Below are positions 7,203-12,756 of a DNA stretch of 17,548 bases, piece by piece; position 1 is the first letter of the stretch; the number at the start of each line of letters is the position of its first letter. Source of the DNA: DATDYW01 sp044375695 (lineage in GTDB: Bacteria > Patescibacteriota > Minisyncoccia > Phycocordibacterales > JAACPR01); NCBI GenBank assembly GCA_044375695.1, contig JBILMG010000017.1, forward strand, positions 1 through 17,548, written 5' to 3'. The notes beneath the pieces are model-generated. The model ran no database searches. It saw only the letters and a list, made by a program, of their open reading frames with translations, and was not told where the DNA came from. The translations under genes were made by a program, and so were the position numbers.

Positions 7203-7247
7203 GTTCGGGGTGCCTAACTCTTAAAAAATCCTTATTTTTCAAGCATT

Positions 7248-7305
7248 AAAAATAAAAAACGGCCAGAAGGCCTTAATTACCAAGGAGTGGATAACTCCTC
7301 TTGGT
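7248..7305 (-). terminator. Terminator region of rny
   Basis: On the minus strand, just after the rny stop, there is a bulged hairpin (ACCAAG.GAGT / ACTC.CTTGGT, 7305-7279). It is followed by a short GGCC-TTCT-GGCC hairpin (7272-7261) and a strong GTTTTTTATTTTT tract (7260-7248). Confidence 0.8.
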
Positions 7306-7309
7306 GTCT

Positions 7310-8839
7310 CTACCGGGCGTACTCAATTGCCCGGCTTTCGCGCAGGACGGCAACCTTAATCTCCCCGGGGTAGCGGAGACGCTTCTCGATTTCTTTGGCA
7401 ATGGAGCGGGCGAGTTCGTAGGCGCCAATATCTGTGATGTCTTCGGGCTTCACGAAGACGCGCAGCTCGCGGCCGGCGGCTACGGCGAAAGCCTTCTCTA
7501 CCCCGGGGAATTCGGCGGCGATGGCCTCGAGTTCGCCCAGGCGCTTGACGTACCCGTCGAGCGATTCGCGGCGGGCGCCGGGGCGACCTCCGGAAAGCTG
7601 GTCGGCCACCTGCACCAAGATAGACTCGACGCTCTCGTACGGGTACTCGCCGTGGTGCGCCTGCATGGCCTTGATCACCTCCTCGTCGGCGCCGAACTTC
7701 TGGAGGATGCGGCGGCCGATTTCGACGTGGGTGCCGGGCACCTCGTGGTCGACCGCCTTCCCGATGTCGTGGAGCAGAGCGGCGGTCTTGGCGATGCGAA
7801 CGTCCGCGCCGAGTTCTTCGGCGAGCATGCCGGCGAGGTGCGACATCTCGACCGAGTGGCGCAGCACGTTCTGCCCGTGGCTGGTGCGGAAGTGCAGCCG
7901 GCCGAGAATGGCGACGATGCGCGGGTCGAGGTCGAACGCGCCGCATTCGAAGGCGGCTTCCTCGCCGCGGCGCTTCACGTCCTCGTCGATTTTTTCTTTC
8001 GCGCGCGCGATGACCTCTTCGATGCGAGACGGCTGGATGCGTCCGTCCTCGACGAGCTCTCGTAGCGCGAGCTCGGCGGTGGCGCGGCGGATTGGGTCGA
8101 AAGAGGAGAGGGTGATAGTTCCGGGCGTGTCGTCGACGAGAACCTCGACGCCGCTCGCGCGCTCGAAGGCTTTGATGTTGCGACCCTCCTTGCCGATCAC
8201 GCGACCCTTCACCTCGTCGCTCGGAATTGATACCGGCGTGGTGAACGTCTCGGCGCCAACCTGCGTGGCGAGCCGCTGCATGGCGTTTGCCAGAATGTCG
8301 CGCGCCTTCGTGTCGAGGGTTTCGCGCGCCGCGAGCTCGAGCTTGCGGAGGCGAACGATGGAGTCTTCGGCGTGCTCACGCTCGAGGTCGGCGCGGAGCG
8401 CCAGGCGCGCCTCTTCGGCGGACAGCTGGCCGAGCGCCTCGAGGCCGCGACGTCGCTCGTCGGCGAGACGGTCGGCTTCGTTTTTTGCGGCGATCGCCGC
8501 GGCTTCGCGCGCGTCAATTTCGGCGCCGCGCGCGTCGAGATCTTCTCGCTGACGATCGGTCGAGGCTTCGCGCGCGGCGATTCGGTCCTCTCGCTCGGCG
8601 AGTCGGTCGGTCGTCTTCTTCGCCTCGGCGCGCGCCTCGCGGAGGAGGTTCTGCGACTCACGTTCGACCTCGTCGGCTAGTCGCTCGGCGGCTTCGCGCG
8701 CGGCGAGCATCATCTCCTTGATCTCGAGCTCGACCGACCCGCGGCGCCCGAGCGTGACGAGCATGCGGAGGAACCAGCCGAGCACCCCGCCCACGAGGGC
8801 GGCGGCGGAGATGGCGAGGAGGGCCAGGGAGAGGGGCAT
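7310..8839 (-). CDS. rny: Ribonuclease Y
   Basis: A membrane-anchored endoribonuclease that initiates mRNA decay. At 509 aa it is about the usual size. Domains in order: an N-terminal transmembrane helix (about residues 4-29); a long charged coiled coil (about 35-190, rich in Glu/Arg/Ala); a KH domain with 'GRVIGKEGRNIKAFE' (212-226); and an HD domain with 'HSVEMSHLAGML' (328-339) and the metal-binding 'LLHDIGKAVDHE' (His357-Asp358). The C-terminal 'GEIKVAVLRESRAIEYAR' matches the family ending. The start is ATG at 8839. It has no Shine-Dalgarno sequence. The gene diverges from clpP across 112 bp. Its GC-rich, repetitive coiled-coil coding produces several long antisense frames that are not genes. 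Confidence 0.97.
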   Translation of the reverse strand: MPLSLALLAISAAALVGGVLGWFLRMLVTLGRRGSVELEIKEMMLAAREAAERLADEVERESQNLLREARAEAKKTTDRLAEREDRIAAREASTDRQREDLDARGAEIDAREAAAIAAKNEADRLADERRRGLEALGQLSAEEARLALRADLEREHAEDSIVRLRKLELAARETLDTKARDILANAMQRLATQVGAETFTTPVSIPSDEVKGRVIGKEGRNIKAFERASGVEVLVDDTPGTITLSSFDPIRRATAELALRELVEDGRIQPSRIEEVIARAKEKIDEDVKRRGEEAAFECGAFDLDPRIVAILGRLHFRTSHGQNVLRHSVEMSHLAGMLAEELGADVRIAKTAALLHDIGKAVDHEVPGTHVEIGRRILQKFGADEEVIKAMQAHHGEYPYESVESILVQVADQLSGGRPGARRESLDGYVKRLGELEAIAAEFPGVEKAFAVAAGRELRVFVKPEDITDIGAYELARSIAKEIEKRLRYPGEIKVAVLRESRAIEYAR

Positions 8840-8858
8840 CGGAGCTCGAGCGTAGCGC

Positions 8859-8884
8859 GGGGGAGGGGGCGGGGCAAGCTCGGG
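8859..8884 (+). other. Potential G-quadruplex between rny and clpP
   Basis: Plus-strand G-runs of 5, 5, 4 and 3 (8859-8863, 8865-8869, 8871-8874, 8882-8884) with loops of 1, 1 and 7 nt. This meets the usual G3+N1-7 pattern. It lies 21 bp upstream of the putative clpP -35 box. Confidence 0.45.
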
Positions 8885-8904
8885 CTCCGCGCTTGGCGTA
8901 CCTA

Positions 8905-8936
8905 TTGACTTGTGGTACTTTTGCTATCGTTATTAA
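8905..8936 (+). promoter_or_regulatory. Putative clpP promoter
   Basis: TTGACT (8905-8910) is a good -35 box. The -10 is ambiguous: TATCGT (8925-8930, preceded by TGC as in an extended -10) gives a short 14-bp spacer, while TATTAA (8931-8936) gives 20 bp. The leader would be short either way. Confidence 0.4.
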
Positions 8937-8951
8937 TTAGCCCACACCCCG

Positions 8952-9524
8952 ATGCTGGTACCCATGGTTATCGACAAGTCGCAGTTCGGCGAGCGCGCCT
9001 ACGACATCTACTCGCGCCTCCTCAAAGACAACATCGTCTTCCTCAGCGGGCCGATCGATGACACCGTGGCGAACCTCGTCATCGCGCAGATGCTCTTTCT
9101 CCAGGCGGAGAACCCGAAGAAGGACATCCAGCTCTACGTCCACTCTCCGGGCGGCCACGTCTCGGCCGGCCTCGCCATCATCGACACGATGAACCACATC
9201 AAGAACGATGTCTCGACGGTGTGCGTCGGCATCGCCGCGTCGATGGGCGCGATGATCCTTTCGGCTGGGGCTAAGGGCAAGCGCTTCGCGCTCCCGAACG
9301 CCGAGGTGATGATTCACCAGCCGTCCGGCGGCAGCGAGGGGCAGGCAGCCGACATCGCCATCAACGCGAAGCACATCCTCAAGACCCGAGACACGCTCAA
9401 CAAAATTCTGTCGAAGAACACCGGCCAGCCAATCGCGAAGGTCGAGAAGGACATGGATCGCGACTTCTACATGACCGCCGAGGAGGCCAAGGAGTACAGC
9501 ATCGTCGACAAGGTTCTGAAGTAG
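8952..9524 (+). CDS. clpP: ATP-dependent Clp protease proteolytic subunit
   Basis: The serine peptidase that forms the double heptameric chamber and degrades proteins fed by ClpX/ClpC-type ATPases. At 190 aa it has the standard size. The N-terminus 'MLVPMVIDKSQFGERAYDIY' closely matches the mature E. coli end, so ATG 8952 is right and there is no propeptide. The catalytic triad is at Ser97 ('GIAASMGAM'), His122 ('MIHQPSGG') and Asp171 ('DRDFYM'), the same numbers as in E. coli. 'SPGGHVSAGLAI' (65-76) forms the oxyanion region. No Shine-Dalgarno sequence precedes the ATG. A terminator follows, so the gene is monocistronic; no clpX is adjacent here. Confidence 0.98.
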   Translation: MLVPMVIDKSQFGERAYDIYSRLLKDNIVFLSGPIDDTVANLVIAQMLFLQAENPKKDIQLYVHSPGGHVSAGLAIIDTMNHIKNDVSTVCVGIAASMGAMILSAGAKGKRFALPNAEVMIHQPSGGSEGQAADIAINAKHILKTRDTLNKILSKNTGQPIAKVEKDMDRDFYMTAEEAKEYSIVDKVLK

Positions 9525-9542
9525 AGAATTGTGAAACGTGAG

Positions 9543-9577
9543 ACGCGCCCGCCGGAATGGTGGGCGCGTTTCTTTTG
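9543..9577 (+). terminator. Rho-independent terminator of clpP
   Basis: An 11-bp stem with one G-U pair (9543-9553 with 9559-9569) and a 5-nt loop, followed by TTCTTTTG. Confidence 0.9.
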
Positions 9578-9601
9578 TTGGCGCGTAAAGTGGCGGCGCC
9601 C

Positions 9602-9618
9602 CCGTGTTACACGGTAAC
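9602..9618. repeat. Dyad with GTTAC/GTAAC half-sites
   Basis: Two overlapping palindromes: CCGTG-TTA-CACGG (9602-9614) and GTTAC-ACG-GTAAC (9606-9618). It lies just left of the 11-bp repeat array. The GTTAC half-site recurs to the right of the array and in the rsmE promoter. Confidence 0.55.
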
Positions 9619-9625
9619 AATCGTG

Positions 9626-9713
9626 GATGAAGCGGCGATAAACCAGAAATAAAGAATCGATAAAGAGAAGATAAAGCGGCGATAAGGAGACGATAAAGAA
9701 AAGATAAAGAAAC
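9626..9713. repeat. Tandem array of eight 11-bp GATAAAG-type units
   Basis: Units begin at 9626, 9637, 9648, 9659, 9670, 9681, 9692 and 9703, at exactly 11-nt steps. The first seven bases read GATGAAG, GATAAAC, AATAAAG, GATAAAG, GATAAAG, GATAAGG, GATAAAG and GATAAAG; the last four bases vary. Short A-runs therefore recur about once per helical turn. The array is intergenic (clpP to rsmE) and purine-rich on the plus strand. No open frame through it is convincing. Confidence 0.9.
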
Positions 9714-9754
9714 GCGTAACAGCGGGTAACCATTGATTCGCAAGCGTTACGCGC
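9713..9754. repeat. Inverted repeat with GTAAC/GTTAC cores
   Basis: CGCGTAAC (9713-9720) is inverted as GTTACGCG (9746-9753), with another GGTAACC-type site (9725-9731) between them. The 10-mer CGTTACGCGC at 9745-9754 is repeated in direct orientation at 9801-9810, within the rsmE promoter. Confidence 0.6.
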
Positions 9755-9795
9755 CGGCAGACGCTGGGTACACGCTGCGTTCCCCGCGCGTTTCA

Positions 9796-9824
9796 TTGAC
9801 CGTTACGCGCTACCTCCGTAGAGT
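9796..9824 (+). promoter_or_regulatory. rsmE promoter, leaderless type
   Basis: TTGACC (9796-9801), an exact 17-bp spacer, TAGAGT (9819-9824), then 6 nt to the ATG at 9831. Transcription would begin at or within a base or two of the start codon. The spacer contains CGTTACGCGC (9801-9810), a possible repressor site. Confidence 0.7.
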
Positions 9825-9830
9825 CCCCGC

Positions 9831-10541
9831 ATGCGAACAAATAGATTCTTCACCCCGGTGTTTTCCGTTCGCGACGGCGTAATCACCGTCCCCGACCGTG
9901 AAATGTCGAACCAGATTTCTCGCGTTCTGCGGTTGGCGCCGGGCGCGCCGATCGAGCTGTTCGACGGAAACGGGCGAAACATAGAAGCTACCTTCCTCGA
10001 TGTTTCGCGCGACGAGGCGCGCTTCTCGAAGGTGGGCGAGCGCGTCGTTGACGACGCTTCGCGCGTGGCGCGCCGCGTCGATCTGTACCCGAGCGCAATC
10101 AAGGGCGACCACCTTTCGCTCGTGGTCGAGAAGGCATCCGAGCTCGGGGTGTCGCTGGTTGCTCCGGTCCTTGCCCTGCGCTCGGTGAAGCGCGACGCGA
10201 ACGTCGAGCGCCTCTCGAGGATTGCCCGCGAGGCGGCCGAACAGTGCGGCCGGTCGACCGTCGCCGAGGTTCGAGAGGTTCGCCCGATTGAGGAGGCGGT
10301 CGACGCGGCGCTCGCCTCTGGCGCAAAGGTCATCATCCTTGACCAAGACGCCGAAGAAAATTTTTCAGACGCGATTTCGGGTGCGGCGCACGTCGCGATT
10401 TTTGTCGGGCCGGAGGGCGGCTGGGACGATCGCGACCGCGCGTCCTTCGGCGGCGCCCGCGTGACGCGCGCGGCGCTCGGCGGGTTCGTGCTGCGCGCCG
10501 AGACCGCCTCGCTTGTCGCCGCCGCGCTCGCGGTTCGGTAG
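9831..10541 (+). CDS. rsmE: 16S rRNA m3U1498 methyltransferase RsmE
   Basis: A SPOUT-fold, SAM-dependent enzyme that methylates N3 of U1498 in 16S rRNA. At 236 aa it is close to the family norm. The N-terminal PUA-like part contains 'MSNQISRVLRLAPG' (25-38, equivalent to the H-hxxVLRl motif) and 'ELFDGNG' (42-48). The SPOUT domain shows 'EKASELGV' (100-107), 'REAAEQCGR' (133-141), the SAM-knot motif 'FVGPEGGWDDRD' (191-202) and 'LRAETA' (221-226). The ATG at 9831 is fixed by the promoter 6 nt upstream and by homology from residue 5. It converges with tig. Confidence 0.96.
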   Translation: MRTNRFFTPVFSVRDGVITVPDREMSNQISRVLRLAPGAPIELFDGNGRNIEATFLDVSRDEARFSKVGERVVDDASRVARRVDLYPSAIKGDHLSLVVEKASELGVSLVAPVLALRSVKRDANVERLSRIAREAAEQCGRSTVAEVREVRPIEEAVDAALASGAKVIILDQDAEENFSDAISGAAHVAIFVGPEGGWDDRDRASFGGARVTRAALGGFVLRAETASLVAAALAVR

Positions 10542-10566
10542 CGGTTAGGTTCTCGTGGTCAGCGGG

Positions 10567-10593
10567 GCGCCGCGAGGCGCTCCTCTATTTTTT
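10567..10593 (+). terminator. Probable rsmE terminator
   Basis: GCGCC-GCGA-GGCGC (10567-10580) with a GNRA loop, then TCCTCTATTTTTT. A second terminator-like element, a bulged CCC.GAC/GTCGGG stem followed by seven T's, sits at about 10624-10648. The 10542-10672 stretch holds nothing else recognisable. Confidence 0.55.
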
Positions 10594-10672
10594 GGAGACT
10601 CCTTCTTTTGGACGACGCTCCGCCCCGGACGATGTCGGGATTTTTTTGAGGGTCTCGCGCCGGTTCCCAAAT

Positions 10673-10715
10673 CAAAAAACCGCGGCCGCCCGGAGAGGGC
10701 GGCCGCGGTTTTTTG
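10673..10715. terminator. Bidirectional terminator between rsmE and tig
   Basis: A perfect 19-bp stem (10673-10691 with 10697-10715) closing a 5-nt loop. Six A's on one arm and six T's on the other give a U-tract in both directions. It starts 10 nt past the tig stop. Confidence 0.93.
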
Positions 10716-10725
10716 ACGCCAGCGG

Positions 10726-11808
10726 CTACTCAGACTTCTTCGCCTCGCGACGATCGAGGTCTTCGAGGAAGGCGAGCACGAGATCGTTGCGCACGAGGTG
10801 CTCGATGTAGGCGCGCGCGTCTTCGCGCGAGGTGCCCGGCACGCGGGCAACCAGCGCCGAAGTCTCCTTCTCGACGAGCTCCTCGTTGACGACGAGGTTC
10901 TCGTCGCGGGCAATCATCGGCAGGATGAGGTGCGACGAGGCGCGGATCTTCGCCTCCGGGCGCCATTCGTCGCGGAGCGATTCTTCTGTGCGGTTCGCCT
11001 GCTCGAGGTACTTCGCCCAGGTGAGGCCGACGCGCTCGATCGAGTGCTCGAACTCGGCTCGCATGCGATCGACTTCGCGGTCGATGACGAGGGCCGGAAT
11101 CTCCGGGGCAGCGGCTTCGATAACCGCTTCGATGATCGCGCGGCGACGGCGGTCGCGCTCGCGGTACTCGTTCGCGTTCTCGAGCAGTTCGGCTACTTTG
11201 GCGCGGAGCTCGGCGACGGTCGCGAACGGACCGATCTTCGCGGCCTCTTCGTCGGTGAGCGGGGCGAGCGGCGCGTCGTCCTTCGGCGCCTCGCAGTCGT
11301 GGCACTCTTCTCCTTCGGCGTGCGCGTGGCCGTGGCCTTTGGCCGCGCGGCGGACGCGATCAATCTCGGCGTCGAGCTCGGCTTCCGATGGCTTGTCGAC
11401 GCGGCGCTCGACGGACTTCGCAATTTTCTTGTAGTCGGGGAGCGTGACGCGCGGAAGCTGGACGAGCTTCACGGTGAAGGCGACCGGCTCACCCTCTTTG
11501 ATGGAGGTGACGGAAATTCGCGGCTCGACGAGCGGCGCGATTTTTTCGGATGCGAGAATTTCTGGGAACGTGGCGCGGATGGCCTGGAAGGACATCGACT
11601 CGAGCAGCGCCTTGCCGCCGAACTTGGCGACGACGATGGCTTCGGGGGCGTGCCCGTCGCGGAATCCCGGGAAGTCGCCGGCCGAGGCGAGCTCGCGCAC
11701 GGCGGCCTCGCGCTTCTTGGCGACCTCCTCCCAGGGAATCTCAATTTCCAGGGAAACCTCCAGGTCGGGGAGATCTTCGCGCTTCTTTACGGTGAACTGC
11801 TTGGCCAT
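10726..11808 (-). CDS. tig: Trigger factor lacking the PPIase domain
   Basis: A ribosome-bound chaperone for nascent chains. The N-terminal ribosome-binding domain (about residues 1-120) contains 'DFPGFRDGHAPEAI' (45-58), the equivalent of the GFRxGKxP signature loop. The C-terminal chaperone domain runs from about 185 ('LTDEEAAKIGPFATVAELRAK') to the end. The FKBP-type PPIase domain normally between them is absent; only about 50 residues bridge the gap, hence 360 aa instead of about 430. The bridge holds a His/Cys cluster (H159, H161, H163, C169, H170, C172) that could bind metal. I chose ATG 11808; the frame extends to 11865 but without homology. It has no Shine-Dalgarno sequence. It lies 105 bp after the small membrane protein gene on the same strand. 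Confidence 0.93.
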   Translation of the reverse strand: MAKQFTVKKREDLPDLEVSLEIEIPWEEVAKKREAAVRELASAGDFPGFRDGHAPEAIVVAKFGGKALLESMSFQAIRATFPEILASEKIAPLVEPRISVTSIKEGEPVAFTVKLVQLPRVTLPDYKKIAKSVERRVDKPSEAELDAEIDRVRRAAKGHGHAHAEGEECHDCEAPKDDAPLAPLTDEEAAKIGPFATVAELRAKVAELLENANEYRERDRRRRAIIEAVIEAAAPEIPALVIDREVDRMRAEFEHSIERVGLTWAKYLEQANRTEESLRDEWRPEAKIRASSHLILPMIARDENLVVNEELVEKETSALVARVPGTSREDARAYIEHLVRNDLVLAFLEDLDRREAKKSE

Positions 11809-11913
11809 TTTTTGGTCTAGGGCTGGTAAGTCGCGCGAGTTTACACGCTGCCGCCGAGGCGGCAAATCTTGAGCCCTAGCCCGGAGAAGGTCGGGCTTTG
11901 CGCCGGGGCGAGG

Positions 11914-12132
11914 CTACTCGATGGTCACCGACTGCGCCTGCACGTTGGCCGGGAGCGCCGAAGAGGTGGCCTCGTCGATGGCGCGGCGTTCCTGCACCCG
12001 GTCGACGATGCCCTGAATAGCCACAACCGCGCCGGCAATCAGAATGGCGATGACCACGATGGTGCTGACGACCGGGCCAATGGTTCCCTCGGTAGGGTCG
12101 TCGCCGGAGAGGAGGGGGCGGGGTTGGTTCAC
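11914..12132 (-). CDS. Small single-pass membrane protein, 72 aa
   Basis: Not a family I recognise. The protein has a short Pro-rich polar N-terminus, one clear transmembrane helix (about residues 19-42, 'VVSTIVVIAILIAGAVVAI') and a charged amphipathic stretch 'DRVQERRAIDEA'. It ends in an Ala/Ser/Thr/Val tail. It could be a small envelope or protease-associated membrane protein, but nothing shows this. I chose the GTG at 12132 because a perfect TATAAT ends exactly 6 nt upstream, as at other leaderless starts here; a GTG at 12138 would touch the -10 box. It sits between the ppa terminator and tig and may be cotranscribed with tig. Confidence 0.75.
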   Translation of the reverse strand: MNQPRPLLSGDDPTEGTIGPVVSTIVVIAILIAGAVVAIQGIVDRVQERRAIDEATSSALPANVQAQSVTIE

Positions 12133-12138
12133 GCGCAC

Positions 12139-12144
12139 ATTATA
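12139..12144 (-). promoter_or_regulatory. -10 box of the 72-aa membrane protein gene
   Basis: A perfect TATAAT on the minus strand (12144-12139), 6 nt before the GTG at 12132. No -35 match was seen; that position falls in the ppa terminator hairpin, which ends 5 bp upstream of the box. Confidence 0.65.
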
Positions 12145-12149
12145 TATAG

Positions 12150-12187
12150 AAAGAGCGCGGCCGCCCCAAAGGGCGGCCGCGCTCTTT
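12150..12187 (-). terminator. Terminator of the nusA-ppa unit
   Basis: A perfect 17-bp GC-rich stem (12150-12166 with 12171-12187) and 4-nt loop. On the minus strand it is followed by TTTCTATAT; on the plus strand by TTTTC, so it may work both ways. It begins 14 nt after the ppa stop. Confidence 0.92.
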
Positions 12188-12201
12188 TCTCCTTGAGCCT
12201 C

Positions 12202-12729
12202 TTAGGCCTTCGGGTACTTCTCGTTGTACTGGGTAACCGAGCGGTCGAAGGCGTCGCGGGCAGCCGCGGCGTCTTTGAAGCCGTGCACGGTAACCTCCTT
12301 GTTCTGGAGCTTCTTGTAGGTCGAGTAGAAGTGCTCGATTTCCTTGAGGGTGTGGGCGTTCACGTCGGAAAGGTCCTTGGTCGAGTCCCAGCGCGGGTCC
12401 TCCGTCGGAACCGCGATGATCTTGGCGTCGGAATCACCGGAGTCGGTCATGTCCATGACGGCTACCGGGCGGACGCGGACCAGGATGCCCGGGTGAAGAG
12501 GGTAGGTGGTGAGGACAACCACGTCGAGCGGGTCGCCGTCGTCCCACAGGGTCTTCGGCACGAAGCCGTAATCGAAGGGGAAGTCCTGCGCGGTGTGAGC
12601 CACGCGGTCGAGGGCGATGAGGCCGGTCGCCTTATCCACCTCGTACTTGTTCTTCGAGCCTTTCGGAATCTCGATGATGACGGTCAGCTCGTCGCGGGTG
12701 CCGGGCTCAATGTCGTGCCAGAGGTTCAT
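12202..12729 (-). CDS. ppa: Inorganic pyrophosphatase, family I
   Basis: Hydrolyses PPi to phosphate in the cytoplasm, pulling biosynthetic reactions forward. At 175 aa it matches the bacterial hexameric type. The active-site segments are 'EIPKGSKNKYEVDK' (20-33), 'FPFDYGFVPKTLWDDGDPLDV' (50-70, with the D-G-D-P-x-D signature giving Asp64 and Asp69) and 'GDSDAKIIAVP' (98-108, with Asp101). The start is ATG 12729, 27 nt after the nusA stop, so the two are probably cotranscribed. No Shine-Dalgarno sequence precedes the ATG, which leaves its translation initiation unexplained if the message is bicistronic. Confidence 0.97.
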   Translation of the reverse strand: MNLWHDIEPGTRDELTVIIEIPKGSKNKYEVDKATGLIALDRVAHTAQDFPFDYGFVPKTLWDDGDPLDVVVLTTYPLHPGILVRVRPVAVMDMTDSGDSDAKIIAVPTEDPRWDSTKDLSDVNAHTLKEIEHFYSTYKKLQNKEVTVHGFKDAAAARDAFDRSVTQYNEKYPKA

Positions 12730-12756
12730 GGTTCTTGTCTCGTTTCGAGGGGTAAG

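Noticed and set aside
7301..8552. Long plus-strand frames opposite rny
   Set aside because: Shadows of the repetitive GC-rich RNase Y gene; the RNase Y product has full domain support.
9626..9713. CRISPR array
   Set aside because: The units are 11 bp without spacers of CRISPR length, and no cas gene is present.
9626..9713. Chromosomal origin with DnaA boxes
   Set aside because: Neither strand contains TTATNCACA-type boxes, and dnaA, dnaN or rpmH are not nearby.
8937..9743. A 268-codon minus-strand frame across clpP and the 11-bp repeats
   Set aside because: It is antisense to clpP, and the repeat part gives a hydrophobic pseudo-protein created by the 11-bp periodicity.
10798..11820. A 340-codon open frame on the plus strand opposite tig
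   Set aside because: It mirrors the tig coding frame, has an artificial Gly/Arg/Asp-rich composition and lacks its own signals.
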